A stretch of 64,000 bases of DNA from Soonwooa buanensis. GTDB taxonomy: Bacteria > Bacteroidota > Bacteroidia > Flavobacteriales > Weeksellaceae. A program made the translations under genes and the position numbers. Of the stretch, positions 25,001-33,859 are shown piece after piece; within the stretch, counting starts at the first letter, position 1, and each line of letters opens with the position of its first letter. The notes below the pieces were generated by a model. That model saw only the letters and a list, made by a program, of their open reading frames with translations, was not told the DNA's origin and did not search any database. Location: contig NZ_FUYZ01000012.1 in NCBI RefSeq assembly GCF_900167905.1, positions 1-64,000 on the forward strand. Reading direction: 5' to 3'.

Positions 25001-27814
25001 TTAATGCGCTTCTAGCCAATTGTCACCAACACCAACCTCCACTGTCAACGGTACTTTTGTTGAATAAGCCGACTCCATCGCATCTTTTATAATTGTTGAA
25101 ACCTCATCAACCTCATCCAATGGCGCTTCAAAAATTAGTTCATCATGAACTTGAAGCAACATTTTGGTTTTCAATTGTTTTTCGGTCAAAATGTTATCAA
25201 TTTTAATCATCGCTAATTTGATAATATCAGCTGCACTTCCTTGGATTGGTGCGTTGACAGCATTACGTTCCGCATGACCTTTCACTACAAAATTACTAGA
25301 ATTGATGTCTTTAAGATGTCGCTTTCTTCCCAACATTGTTACAACGTAACCGTTTTTTCTTGCATTTTCGACTTGTTCGGACATATATTCTTTAAGTCTT
25401 GGATAAGTTTGGAAATACGCATCAATCATCGCTTTAGCTTCTGATCTCGACATTCCTGTTTGATCCGCAAGACCAAATGCACCTTGTCCATAGATAATTC
25501 CGAAATTAACACTTTTCGCTTGAGAACGTTGTGTTTTACTAACTTCTTCAATCGGAATTTTAAACAATTTTGCAGCTGTTGCAGCGTGAATATCTTCACC
25601 ATTTTGGAAAGCTTCAATCATATTAAGCTCATCCGAAATCTCTGCAATAAGACGTAATTCGATTTGTGAATAATCGGCAGAAATAATTTTGTAACCTTTG
25701 TCCGCCACAAAAGCACCACGAATCTGCTGTCCACGAAGCGTACGAATCGGGATATTCTGCAAGTTAGGATTAACACTCGCCAAACGTCCAGTCGCCGCAA
25801 CCGTTTGTGCATACGTTGTATGCACGCGGTTGTCAATTGGATCAATCTGGTTAGGAAGTGCGTCTACATAAGTTGATTTCAGTTTTTGAAGCTGACGATA
25901 ATCGAGGATTAAAGCAATAATTTCGTGTTTTGAAGCCAATTTTTGCAACACATCTTCGGATGTTGCGTATTGTCCAGTTTTGGTTTTTTTAGCTTTTGGA
26001 TCAAGTTTTAATTTTTCAAATAAAATCTCTCCCAATTGTTTAGGAGAATTCATATTAAATTCTTCCTCTGACAATTCAAAGATTTTGGTTTCTAAATTTC
26101 GAAGATCGTTTTCTAGATCGCCACTTTCTTTTTTAAGCCATTCAGAATCGAGTTTAACACCAATTAATTCCATTTTTGCAAGAACCAACATCAAAGGCAT
26201 TTCGATAGTTTTGAAAACCTCTTCTAAGTTTTCTTTAATTAATTGAGGTGCAAAAAGTTGATACAATTGGAAAGTAATATCGGCATCTTCTGCGGCATAA
26301 GCTGTTTGCTCTTCCAAACTAACACCACGCAAAGTCAACTGATTTTTACCTTTTTTACCAATTAAACTTTCGATCGGAATTGGTGTATAATTAAGGTACA
26401 TTTCGGACAAATAATCCATCCCATGACGACCATCAGGATTCAGCAAATAATGCGCAATCATCGTGTCGTACATTGGACCTTTGACTTCGATATTGTAATT
26501 TTTTAAAACTTTAAAATCATATTTAAGATTATGAGCGATTTTTAAAACCTTTTCATCTTCAAAAAATGGTCGGAAAATTTCAACAATTTCTTGTGCTTTT
26601 TCTTGATCTTCAGGAATCGGAATATAATACGCCAAACCAGCTTTATAAGAAAAACTTATCCCAATAAGTTGCGCCTCTAACTCGTTAAGGGACGTTGTTT
26701 CTGTATCAAAACAAACCGCAGGCTGCGCTAACAAATTGTTAAGCAACATTCGCATCGCTTTCGGCTGATCTACGAATTGATAAAGATGATCGTTTTCTTT
26801 AATATTCGATTTGGAAGAAGTGGCTTCATTTAATTCTTCAAAATTGGCGAAAAGATCAAGTTGCGTCACTTGAGGTTTTGCTGAAGTTGATGTTTTAACA
26901 TCAGAAACTTCCGCTGGAGCAAGAGTTTCGGTTGAGAAAGTTCTGTAAAGATTCTCGTATAAACGACGGAATTCCAGCTCTTCAAAAATTTCTTTAACTT
27001 TATCAAAATCAGGTGTTTCGAGATCGTAATCTTCCTCTTTAAAATCAATCGGCGCATCAAGAAGAATCGTCGCAAGCTTTTTTGACAACAAACCACGCTC
27101 GGCACTTGCTTCAACTTTTTCTTTTAATTTACCTTTTAACTCGTTAGTGTGCGCCAAAAGATTCTCCATAGAACCATATTCTTTAATGAATTTCTTAGCC
27201 GTTTTTTCGCCAACACCTTCCAAACCTGGAATGTTATCTACGGCATCGCCCATCATCCCAAGATAATCAATAATCTGTTTGGGATCGTCGACTTCATATT
27301 TAGTTTTAACTTCTTCAACCCCTAAAATCTCAACATCGCCACCTTTTAATCCAGGTTTATAAATTTTAACCTTATCGGTCACCAACTGAGCAAAATCCTT
27401 GTCTGGCGTTACCATAAAGACATTGTAACCTTTGTCCGAAGCTTTACAAGACAAAGTCCCGATAACATCATCCGCTTCATAACCTTCCACTCCCAAAATC
27501 GGAATGTGCATCGCTTCAAGAATCTGATGAATATAAGGTTTTGCAAGAATAATCGCTTCTGGTGTTTCGGCTCTGTTGGCTTTGTAATCGCTGTAATCTT
27601 CGTGTCGAACATTAGTCCTACCAACGTCAAAAACCACCGCAAGATGGCTAGGACGTTCTCTTTTAATAAGTTCTATCAAAGAGTTGGTAAATCCGAAAAT
27701 AGCCGAAGTATCTAGCCCTTTTGTAGAGAGCCTAGGATTCTTTATAAATGCATAATAACCACGAAAAATCATCGCATAAGCATCGATTAAGAAAAGTCTT
27801 TTGTCTGTTGTCAT
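25001..27814 (-). CDS. polA: DNA polymerase I
   Basis: A 937-residue replication and repair polymerase with all three activities. The 5'-3' exonuclease domain occupies about 1-295. The proofreading exonuclease lies at about 340-530, with intact FDTETTSLNE, NLKYDFK and YAAEDAD motifs. The polymerase domain follows with motif A SADYSQIELR, motif B RSQAKSVNFGIIYG and motif C LQVHDELIFE. Unlike many Bacillus-type enzymes the proofreading site is complete. A minus-strand TACTTTTG box (27820-27827) ends 5 bp before the ATG, suggesting a leaderless or very short-leader transcript. Confidence 0.98.
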   Translation of the reverse strand: MTTDKRLFLIDAYAMIFRGYYAFIKNPRLSTKGLDTSAIFGFTNSLIELIKRERPSHLAVVFDVGRTNVRHEDYSDYKANRAETPEAIILAKPYIHQILEAMHIPILGVEGYEADDVIGTLSCKASDKGYNVFMVTPDKDFAQLVTDKVKIYKPGLKGGDVEILGVEEVKTKYEVDDPKQIIDYLGMMGDAVDNIPGLEGVGEKTAKKFIKEYGSMENLLAHTNELKGKLKEKVEASAERGLLSKKLATILLDAPIDFKEEDYDLETPDFDKVKEIFEELEFRRLYENLYRTFSTETLAPAEVSDVKTSTSAKPQVTQLDLFANFEELNEATSSKSNIKENDHLYQFVDQPKAMRMLLNNLLAQPAVCFDTETTSLNELEAQLIGISFSYKAGLAYYIPIPEDQEKAQEIVEIFRPFFEDEKVLKIAHNLKYDFKVLKNYNIEVKGPMYDTMIAHYLLNPDGRHGMDYLSEMYLNYTPIPIESLIGKKGKNQLTLRGVSLEEQTAYAAEDADITFQLYQLFAPQLIKENLEEVFKTIEMPLMLVLAKMELIGVKLDSEWLKKESGDLENDLRNLETKIFELSEEEFNMNSPKQLGEILFEKLKLDPKAKKTKTGQYATSEDVLQKLASKHEIIALILDYRQLQKLKSTYVDALPNQIDPIDNRVHTTYAQTVAATGRLASVNPNLQNIPIRTLRGQQIRGAFVADKGYKIISADYSQIELRLIAEISDELNMIEAFQNGEDIHAATAAKLFKIPIEEVSKTQRSQAKSVNFGIIYGQGAFGLADQTGMSRSEAKAMIDAYFQTYPRLKEYMSEQVENARKNGYVVTMLGRKRHLKDINSSNFVVKGHAERNAVNAPIQGSAADIIKLAMIKIDNILTEKQLKTKMLLQVHDELIFEAPLDEVDEVSTIIKDAMESAYSTKVPLTVEVGVGDNWLEAH

Positions 27815-27959
27815 AGCAACAAAAGTAAGGAAAATTGCAAGATGATTCTAAGTGAATGTTCAGTAATAAAATTAAAACAAATTCAAAAAATAATTATTCG
27901 ACAACCAGTAATATTATAAAAAAACAAATATTTGTTAAATTTTCTTAAAAAAAAGTCAT

Positions 27960-27986
27960 TTGAGAAAAAATTTGGTAGTATTTTTG
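27960..27986 (+). promoter_or_regulatory. Promoter of the hypothetical lipoprotein gene
   Basis: TTG (27960-27962) and TATTTTTG (27979-27986) with a 16-bp spacer. The -7 box ends 13 bp before the ATG at 28000. Confidence 0.5.
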
Positions 27987-27999
27987 CATTGTAATCGCG

Positions 28000-28581
28000 A
28001 TGAATAAAAAACTACTTTTTGGTATTGGCATTTTTGCCGTTTCTTTACTTGTAATAAGCTGTTCCACTGCTGGAAAAAGCCAAATGGCTGTTGCACAATT
28101 GGCAAAGAAAAATGATATCAAAAGGATTCTTTATTTTATTCCTGAAGTAATTCCTGATATTGAGGAAATAAAACAACCAACCTACGACGTATTTTTTACA
28201 GCTGCTAGCGACAAAATGATGTCTCTTGGTACTCGCGATTATCTAAGAATTGATATTCCTGTAGAATATGATAGCGTTAATGTTGATATGCTTCGCGAGT
28301 TTTGTAAAAACAATGATGCGGACGTTGCTGTTGTACCTCGTGTTAAATACTTTAAAGTTGGATTAGGAAAATATGTATTTTCTAACCAAGTCGAAGTTAG
28401 TCTTAAACTTTTCGACGCAGAAGGTAACCTGATGTTAGAAACAAGTTATGACACCTTTAAAGCTGGTGGTCGTATGCTAGGTTCCGCTGCCAACTCTGTA
28501 AAAATCGGTACAAAAGGCGCACTTCAAAACATGAATAAAGAATTACAAAACAATCAAATTTTCTTTATTAAATCTACTTAA
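28000..28581 (+). CDS. Conserved lipoprotein, unknown function
   Basis: A 193-residue lipoprotein (signal MNKKLLFGIGIFAVSLLVISC). After the signal come short beta strands with AVVPRVKYFKVGLGKYVFSNQVEVSLKLFD and a Gly-rich GGRMLGSAANSVKIGTKGAL, which resembles proteins carrying an outer-membrane assembly or LPS-associated role. No named family is assigned. Single gene with its own promoter. Confidence 0.7.
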   Translation: MNKKLLFGIGIFAVSLLVISCSTAGKSQMAVAQLAKKNDIKRILYFIPEVIPDIEEIKQPTYDVFFTAASDKMMSLGTRDYLRIDIPVEYDSVNVDMLREFCKNNDADVAVVPRVKYFKVGLGKYVFSNQVEVSLKLFDAEGNLMLETSYDTFKAGGRMLGSAANSVKIGTKGALQNMNKELQNNQIFFIKST

Positions 28582-28629
28582 CATTTTTATAAGAACTCCG
28601 TTAGATTTCTTTATTCATAGACTTTTTAA

Positions 28630-28637
28630 TACTTTTG
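28630..28637 (+). promoter_or_regulatory. -7 box of mgtE
   Basis: TACTTTTG matches TAnnTTTG and lies 19 bp before the TTG start codon at 28657. No -33 TTG at the usual spacing. Confidence 0.4.
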
Positions 28638-28656
28638 CACTTTAAACAAAAAAGCT

Positions 28657-29976
28657 TTGGAAAACACGGAACTTATAAAAAACCCTGCTGATATTGCCGA
28701 ATCTCTAAGTGGACTTCCCGCTAAGGATAGGCTTTTAGCGTTTTTGAAAGTTCCAAAATCCGATAAAGCGGAAGTTTTTGCCCATCTCGATCCCGATTTT
28801 CAAGAAGAAACGATACGAAGTATTGGTAGCAACGAAGTGGCGTATATCCTTAACGAAATGACGCCTGATGATCGTACACAGTTGTTTGAGGATTTTCCAG
28901 ATGAGCTTATTAAATATTCCATCAATCTACTTAATCCGCAAGAACGTCGTGTTGCCCTAAAACTTTTGGGTTATCACTCGGACTCTATTGCGAGATTGAT
29001 GACGCCTTATTATATCCAAATTCGCAAGGAATGGACTGTTAAACGTTGTTTCCAACAGATTAAAAAAGTTGGTGCCAAAGTAGAAACCATGAATTATCTA
29101 TTTGTGGTGGACGAAAAAAATCGATTAATCGATGATATTACAATTGGTACTTTATTGTTAGCAGACGAAGATCAATTGGTTTCTGAACTTTGTGACAATC
29201 ATTTTGTAGCGATTACAACGACAACTTCCAAAGAAGATGCGGTCCCTTATTTTGAAAAATATGACCGTAGTGCAATGCCGATTATCACCGAAGCAGGTGT
29301 TTTGGTTGGGATTGTAACGATTGATGATATCCTTGACCAAATTGAACAACAAAACACCGAGGACATTCAGAAATTTGGTGGTTTGGAAGCTTTAGATTTG
29401 CCGTATACACAAACGCCTTGGACAGAAATGATTAAGAAAAGAGCGACTTGGCTTATTATTCTTTTCGTGTCCGAAATGTTGACTGCCAGTGCAATGGGTT
29501 ATTTTGATAAAGAAATAGAAAAAGCTGTTGTATTAGCATTATTTGTTCCGTTAATTATTTCGAGTGGCGGTAATTCAGGTTCTCAGGCAGCAACACTAAT
29601 TATCCGTGCAATGGCGCTACAAGAGCTTAGTCTTAAAGATTGGTGGTACGTCATGAAAAAGGAAATTATCTCGGGTATAATTCTCGGCTTAATCCTCGGT
29701 GCGATTGGATTTTTAAGAATTATGATGTGGCAAGAGTTGGGACTTTTTAACTATGGCGAATATTGGGTTTACGTAGGATTAAGTGTTTCTGTATCCTTAA
29801 TTGCCATTGTACTTTGGGGAACGCTTTCTGGATCGATGATACCGTTTGTTTTAAAGAGATTAAACCTTGACCCCGCAACATCATCCGCGCCTTTTGTGGC
29901 AACTTTAGTGGATGTTACAGGATTAATTATTTATTTTACTGTAGCGGGATTATTCTTAACAGGCAGATTATTGTAA
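28657..29976 (+). CDS. mgtE: Magnesium transporter MgtE
   Basis: A homodimeric inner-membrane Mg2+ channel. The 439 residues comprise an N-domain of helical repeats (about 1-115), two CBS domains (about 118-245), a plug helix, then five membrane helices. Channel motifs include [14 protein letters not shown] and [19 protein letters not shown]. Both CBS domains are complete, so cytosolic Mg2+ gating is expected. The start is TTG 28657. The next gene begins 7 bp downstream, so it is probably transcribed with mgtE although it is functionally unrelated. Confidence 0.97.
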   Translation: MENTELIKNPADIAESLSGLPAKDRLLAFLKVPKSDKAEVFAHLDPDFQEETIRSIGSNEVAYILNEMTPDDRTQLFEDFPDELIKYSINLLNPQERRVALKLLGYHSDSIARLMTPYYIQIRKEWTVKRCFQQIKKVGAKVETMNYLFVVDEKNRLIDDITIGTLLLADEDQLVSELCDNHFVAITTTTSKEDAVPYFEKYDRSAMPIITEAGVLVGIVTIDDILDQIEQQNTEDIQKFGGLEALDLPYTQTPWTEMIKKRATWLIILFVSEMLTASAMGYFDKEIEKAVVLALFVPLIISSGGNSGSQAATLIIRAMALQELSLKDWWYVMKKEIISGIILGLILGAIGFLRIMMWQELGLFNYGEYWVYVGLSVSVSLIAIVLWGTLSGSMIPFVLKRLNLDPATSSAPFVATLVDVTGLIIYFTVAGLFLTGRLL

Positions 29977-29983
29977 ATTATCT

Positions 29984-31363
29984 ATGCTAGAATCACGATA
30001 TCTTTTTCAAAATAGTCATAAGCTAACACTTGGGATTTTACTAAGTATTTTCTTTAGTATTATTGTCATTCTTTATCGAGATTTAATTATTGATGATGCA
30101 TTTATTACATTTCAATATGCACGTAATTTTGCTGAACATTTCAAACCTTGGTATAATCTAGATCCTTTTTATCAGGGAAATGGACAAACGAGTATCCTTT
30201 GGATGTTATTGTTGTCGCTGTTTAATCTTTTTGGAGTTGCATCTGAGCACATTTTTTACATTATTAATTTATTTCTAGGGTATTTTTTAATCTATCAATT
30301 TGTTAATTTTTTATTTAAAGATAAATTAAGTCTTTTTGAGGTTATATACAAAATAGCGTTTTTAGTATTTTTCTCGTTTTGGATGGGACTAAATGCAACC
30401 CATGGTTTAGAAACATTATTATCGACGGTAATACTTTTAATGTTTTTAAAAAATTGGAAAAAACCAAACAATTACTGGAGCTTATTAATGCTTTTGGTTC
30501 GTCCAGAATTTGCTTTGTATTTAGTATTTTGGGTCCTAGATTCAGATTTTAAAGAGATTAAAACTTTTTTCAGAAAAGTAATCTTGGCTTCCAGTACGTT
30601 TATTTTAATTGTAATTTTTTACCTAGTTTTTTTCGATTATTACATTCCGCTTCCCTTAGTTTTAAAATCACAAAGTAGCGAGTTTAGTTTAGTGAGTATC
30701 AAAGTGGCTATCGGGTATTTAGTCCTTTATATGCCAATTATTGTTAGTCTTTTTAAGCAAAAACGTTATCTATTTTTAGCTCCGTTAGTTTTCTTTATTT
30801 TATATTACACATTCGGGATTAATAGTTACTCGGGTAATATCTATATCCGTTACTTTTTTCCTTTGTTGGCATATTTCTTTTTTATTGATTTTAAACTTAA
30901 GATCAATCAATGGTTTTTTACATTAATTTGTACACTATCCATGCTGAGAATGTTGGATTTAGGCTTCAATTTTAATACCGACCGAAAAAATGTCATTATC
31001 GACAACGACGGCTTCATGACAAGCTATGGCGAAATGGCAAAACATATAAAACCAACTGATAAAGTCCTAATAATGGACGCTGGCCACGTTGCTTATTTCA
31101 CAAATGCGATGGTCTACGATGGTCTTGGGTTAAATGACGCAACAATGCTTTTAGCAAGAAAACACAATGACAATGCCACCTACAAAAACTATGTTGAAAG
31201 TCGCAAAATGAATATCATAAGTGTTGTTTCTAGCGAGCCAGATCGATTCGTGCCGAGAGAAGATTCTACATTTACATATAATAGTCTTAATCTAAAATCT
31301 AAAAAACTCCTATACGTCTTCCCACTCGACAATCACTTTTTTTTATTTGTTTATCAATATTAG
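29984..31363 (+). CDS. GT-C fold membrane glycosyltransferase, uncharacterised
   Basis: A 459-residue polytopic protein with about ten membrane segments. The first loop carries DDAFITFQYARNFAEH and, later, NGQTSILW, which matches the signature of GT-C polyprenyl-phosphate-sugar transferases (DD.FI..RYA.N then G.TS.LW, as in AftB-like enzymes). Such enzymes move a sugar from a polyprenyl carrier on the periplasmic side. The donor and acceptor are unknown. A soluble tail of about 120 residues follows the last helix. Family-level call only. Confidence 0.65.
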   Translation: MLESRYLFQNSHKLTLGILLSIFFSIIVILYRDLIIDDAFITFQYARNFAEHFKPWYNLDPFYQGNGQTSILWMLLLSLFNLFGVASEHIFYIINLFLGYFLIYQFVNFLFKDKLSLFEVIYKIAFLVFFSFWMGLNATHGLETLLSTVILLMFLKNWKKPNNYWSLLMLLVRPEFALYLVFWVLDSDFKEIKTFFRKVILASSTFILIVIFYLVFFDYYIPLPLVLKSQSSEFSLVSIKVAIGYLVLYMPIIVSLFKQKRYLFLAPLVFFILYYTFGINSYSGNIYIRYFFPLLAYFFFIDFKLKINQWFFTLICTLSMLRMLDLGFNFNTDRKNVIIDNDGFMTSYGEMAKHIKPTDKVLIMDAGHVAYFTNAMVYDGLGLNDATMLLARKHNDNATYKNYVESRKMNIISVVSSEPDRFVPREDSTFTYNSLNLKSKKLLYVFPLDNHFFLFVYQY

Positions 31364-31418
31364 GTCGTAGAATTCTGTAATTTTTAGTATTTTTAAACCT
31401 CAGAAACAGAATCTCATT

Positions 31419-32120
31419 ATGATTAATAAAACGGTAAAAAACGTTGAAGAAGCTTGCCATGACATCCAAGATGGCGCTAAAATTATGCTAGGCGGTTTTG
31501 GTCTTTGCGGAATTCCAGAAAATAGTATTGCCGAATTGGTAAAAAAGAACGTCAAAAATTTAACTTGTATTTCTAATAATGCTGGTGTTGACGACTTTGG
31601 ACTTGGATTATTACTTCACCAAAAACAAATCAAAAAAATGATTTCGTCTTATGTTGGCGAAAATGCTGAATTTGAACGTCAATTGTTAAGTGGCGAGTTG
31701 GAAGTTGACCTAATCCCACAAGGGACTTTGGCGACACGTTGTATGGCTGCTGGTTACGGTATGCCAGCAATCTACACACCTGCAGGTGTTGGGACCGAAG
31801 TTGCGGAAGGCAAAGAAACGCGAAATTTCAACGGGAAAAATTATTTGCTAGAATATGCTTTTGATGCAGATTTTGCGATTGTAAAAGCTTGGAAAGGTGA
31901 TACAGCGGGCAATTTGATTTTCCGTTCGACGTCACGTAACTTTAATCCTTTGATGGCGATGGCTGGTAAAATAACAATTGCTGAAGTTGAAGAATTGGTA
32001 GAAGTTGGTGAACTAAATCCTGACGAAATCCACACGCCAGGAATCTACGTGCAACGCATCTTCCAAGGTGAGAAATACGAAAAAAGAATCGAACAAAGAA
32101 CTGTTCGTCAAGCTAACTAA
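31419..32120 (+). CDS. scoA: 3-oxoacid CoA-transferase subunit A
   Basis: Subunit A of a two-subunit CoA transferase, which activates acetoacetate with succinyl-CoA or a related pair. The 233-residue protein has the family [11 protein letters not shown] loop (near 25), [14 protein letters not shown], and [25 protein letters not shown]. Its partner subunit B, usually the next gene, is not here: the following gene is an unrelated VOC protein behind a terminator. Function therefore depends on a B subunit encoded elsewhere. Confidence 0.92.
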   Translation: MINKTVKNVEEACHDIQDGAKIMLGGFGLCGIPENSIAELVKKNVKNLTCISNNAGVDDFGLGLLLHQKQIKKMISSYVGENAEFERQLLSGELEVDLIPQGTLATRCMAAGYGMPAIYTPAGVGTEVAEGKETRNFNGKNYLLEYAFDADFAIVKAWKGDTAGNLIFRSTSRNFNPLMAMAGKITIAEVEELVEVGELNPDEIHTPGIYVQRIFQGEKYEKRIEQRTVRQAN

Positions 32121-32126
32121 ATATAA

Positions 32127-32153
32127 GGCTCCAGATTTTTGGAGCTTTTTTTT
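32127..32153 (+). terminator. scoA terminator
   Basis: Stem GCTCCA (32128-32133) and TGGAGC (32140-32145), then eight T. It lies 7 bp past the scoA stop, so it is not read through to a B subunit. Confidence 0.75.
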
Positions 32154-32170
32154 AAATTAAATTTTATCAA

Positions 32171-32539
32171 ATGAAATTAGGTGCATTTTCTATAAGCTTG
32201 AGTGTCAAAAATTTAGAAGTTTCTAAAAACTTTTATGAAACACTTGGATTCGAGGTTTTTGCTGGCGCATTGGCTCAAAAATATTTAATCATGAAAAATG
32301 GCGACAGTCTTATTGGTCTTTTTGAAGCGATGTTCGAAGGGAATCTCTTGACCTTCAATCCTGGTTGGGACCAAAATGCACAAGCATTGGAAGATTGGAA
32401 CGATGTCCGCGAAATTGCTAAACATCTTGAAGAAAAAGGCATTAAAGCCAATATACAAATCGATAACGAATCTGGCCCAGGAAGTTTAACTTTACAAGAT
32501 CCAGACGGTAATATGGTCTTAATCGATCAACATCGATAA
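32171..32539 (+). CDS. VOC-family (glyoxalase/bleomycin-resistance-like) protein
   Basis: A 122-residue vicinal oxygen chelate protein with the paired beta-alpha-beta-beta-beta modules (FSISLSVKNLEVSKNFYETLGF and a second half ending LQDPDGNMVLIDQH). Only some typical metal ligands are evident, so whether it binds a metal or acts as an antibiotic- or metabolite-binding protein is open. Single gene flanked by terminators. Confidence 0.85.
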   Translation: MKLGAFSISLSVKNLEVSKNFYETLGFEVFAGALAQKYLIMKNGDSLIGLFEAMFEGNLLTFNPGWDQNAQALEDWNDVREIAKHLEEKGIKANIQIDNESGPGSLTLQDPDGNMVLIDQHR

Positions 32540-32549
32540 TATTAAAAAC

Positions 32550-32577
32550 AAAAAGCTCAGAAAATTCTGAGCTTTTT
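32550..32577. terminator. Bidirectional terminator
   Basis: Stem AAAAGCTCAGAA (32551-32562) and TTCTGAGCTTTT (32565-32576), which separates the plus-strand VOC gene from the minus-strand Arc-type gene that stops at 32580. Confidence 0.85.
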
Positions 32578-32579
32578 TA

Positions 32580-32759
32580 TTAAGATTTATCTGTTTCCCT
32601 TTCTTTTGTTTCCTTTTTCTTTCGTCCAGCATTGGTAAGACTTTGATGAATGAGAAATTCGATTTGCCCATTGACACTACGGAACTCATCAATTGCCCAT
32701 TTTTCAATCAATTTATAGGTTTCTTCATCAATCCTTAAAACAAAACTTTTCTTGCTCAT
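32580..32759 (-). CDS. Arc-family DNA-binding protein (59 residues)
   Basis: A small ribbon-helix-helix protein. From ATG 32759 it reads MSKKSFVLRIDEETYKLIEK, then WAIDEFRSVNGQIEFLIHQS and a basic tail. The FVLRID strand, the EETYKLIEKWA helix and the SVNGQIE helix fit the Arc domain; a homodimer would place the strand pair in the DNA major groove. It lies 36 bp downstream of the SPFH gene on the same strand, an arrangement I recall in Flavobacteriia. Targets unknown; it may be an autoregulator. Confidence 0.85.
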   Translation of the reverse strand: MSKKSFVLRIDEETYKLIEKWAIDEFRSVNGQIEFLIHQSLTNAGRKKKETKERETDKS

Positions 32760-32795
32760 TTCGTTTCATTTAAAAGCCCAAAAGCTTCGTTTACA

Positions 32796-33662
32796 TTAAT
32801 TATAAAGAGTTCCTGTATTCAGGATTGGTTGCGCGGCTTTTTCACCACATAACACTACCATCAGATTGCTTACCATCGCTGCTTTGCGCTCGTCATCCAA
32901 CTCAACGATATTTTCTTCGGATAGCTTTTTCAATGCTAAATCTACCATCCCGACTGCACCTTCTACAATTTTGGTTCTTGCCGCAACTATTGCCGTCGCT
33001 TGTTGTCTTTGTAGCATCGCACCAGCAATTTCGGAAGCGTAAGCCAAGTGCGAAATTCTCGCTTCTTGGACGATAATTCCTGCAGGAGCAAGACGCTCTG
33101 TCAATTCTCTTTCCAAAATATGATTAACATCTTCCCCACCACCTCTCAACGTGATTGGTGCATTTTCGTCCTCCAAATTATCATAAGGAAAACTAACTGC
33201 TAGGTGACGAACAGCCGCTTCACTTTGGGTTCTAACATATTCCAAATAACGCTCTACATCGAAAGCTGCTTTGTAAGTATCGCCAACTTTCCAAACGATA
33301 ACTGCTCCGATTTCGATGGGATTTCCCATTTTATCGTTTACTTTAAGGGTTTGACCTTGTAGGTTTTCTGAACGTAAACTCATTCTTTGTGATGAATAAA
33401 AAGGATTGATAAAAAATAAACCATTCTCTTTAACAGAACCTACATATTTTCCGAAGAAGTTAAGAACACGCGAGTGATTGGGTTGGATGATCATTAATCC
33501 TTTCATAAAAAAGAATGACAATAACACCATCAAAATCGCTACAACTGCCAATCCTACGCTATAATCGATAGAATATATAAACAATCCTACGCCTGCAAAA
33601 AACAGGATTATGCTTATTAATAAAGCAAGGTAACCAGACATTGGTTTTAAAACTTTTTCCAT
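32796..33662 (-). CDS. SPFH-domain (prohibitin/flotillin-like) membrane protein
   Basis: A 288-residue protein with two N-terminal membrane segments (about 10-60) and an SPFH domain (about 63-235). The domain's VIVWKVGDTYKAAFDVERYL and EARISHLAYASEIAGAMLQRQQA are typical. Family members oligomerise at the inner membrane and organise proteases or lipid domains. No protease partner is adjacent, but an Arc-type regulator is. Length is usual for the group. Confidence 0.92.
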   Translation of the reverse strand: MEKVLKPMSGYLALLISIILFFAGVGLFIYSIDYSVGLAVVAILMVLLSFFFMKGLMIIQPNHSRVLNFFGKYVGSVKENGLFFINPFYSSQRMSLRSENLQGQTLKVNDKMGNPIEIGAVIVWKVGDTYKAAFDVERYLEYVRTQSEAAVRHLAVSFPYDNLEDENAPITLRGGGEDVNHILERELTERLAPAGIIVQEARISHLAYASEIAGAMLQRQQATAIVAARTKIVEGAVGMVDLALKKLSEENIVELDDERKAAMVSNLMVVLCGEKAAQPILNTGTLYN

Positions 33663-33728
33663 GTGTTTGAAATTTTGATATTAATTTGATATCATAAAGA
33701 TATATATTTTTAAAATACAAAACATAAA

Positions 33729-33752
33729 AAAAACGCTTAAAAAAGCGTTTTA
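33729..33752. terminator. Hairpin between SPFH and ccsBA genes
   Basis: Stem AAAACGCTT (33730-33738) and AAGCGTTTT (33743-33751) with a 4-nt loop. It lies in the gap between two minus-strand genes and could reinforce termination of ccsBA. Confidence 0.55.
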
Positions 33753-33811
33753 AATTTTTATTGTTTAATAAAGCTTTGTTTAATGAGCTTATCCTGAAAT
33801 TTTAAAACAAA

Positions 33812-33840
33812 AAAAGGCACATCATTAACGATATGCCTTT
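33812..33840 (-). terminator. ccsBA terminator
   Basis: Stem AAAGGCA with a G-U tolerant extension and TGCCTTT, followed on the minus strand by a run of T, 19 bp past the ccsBA stop. Confidence 0.7.
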
Positions 33841-33859
33841 ATTATTTTATTAATTAAAA

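Noticed and set aside
32519-32707. Minus-strand frame overlapping the Arc-type gene
   Set aside because: It is in another frame; the Arc-domain frame 32580-32759 has the recognisable protein.
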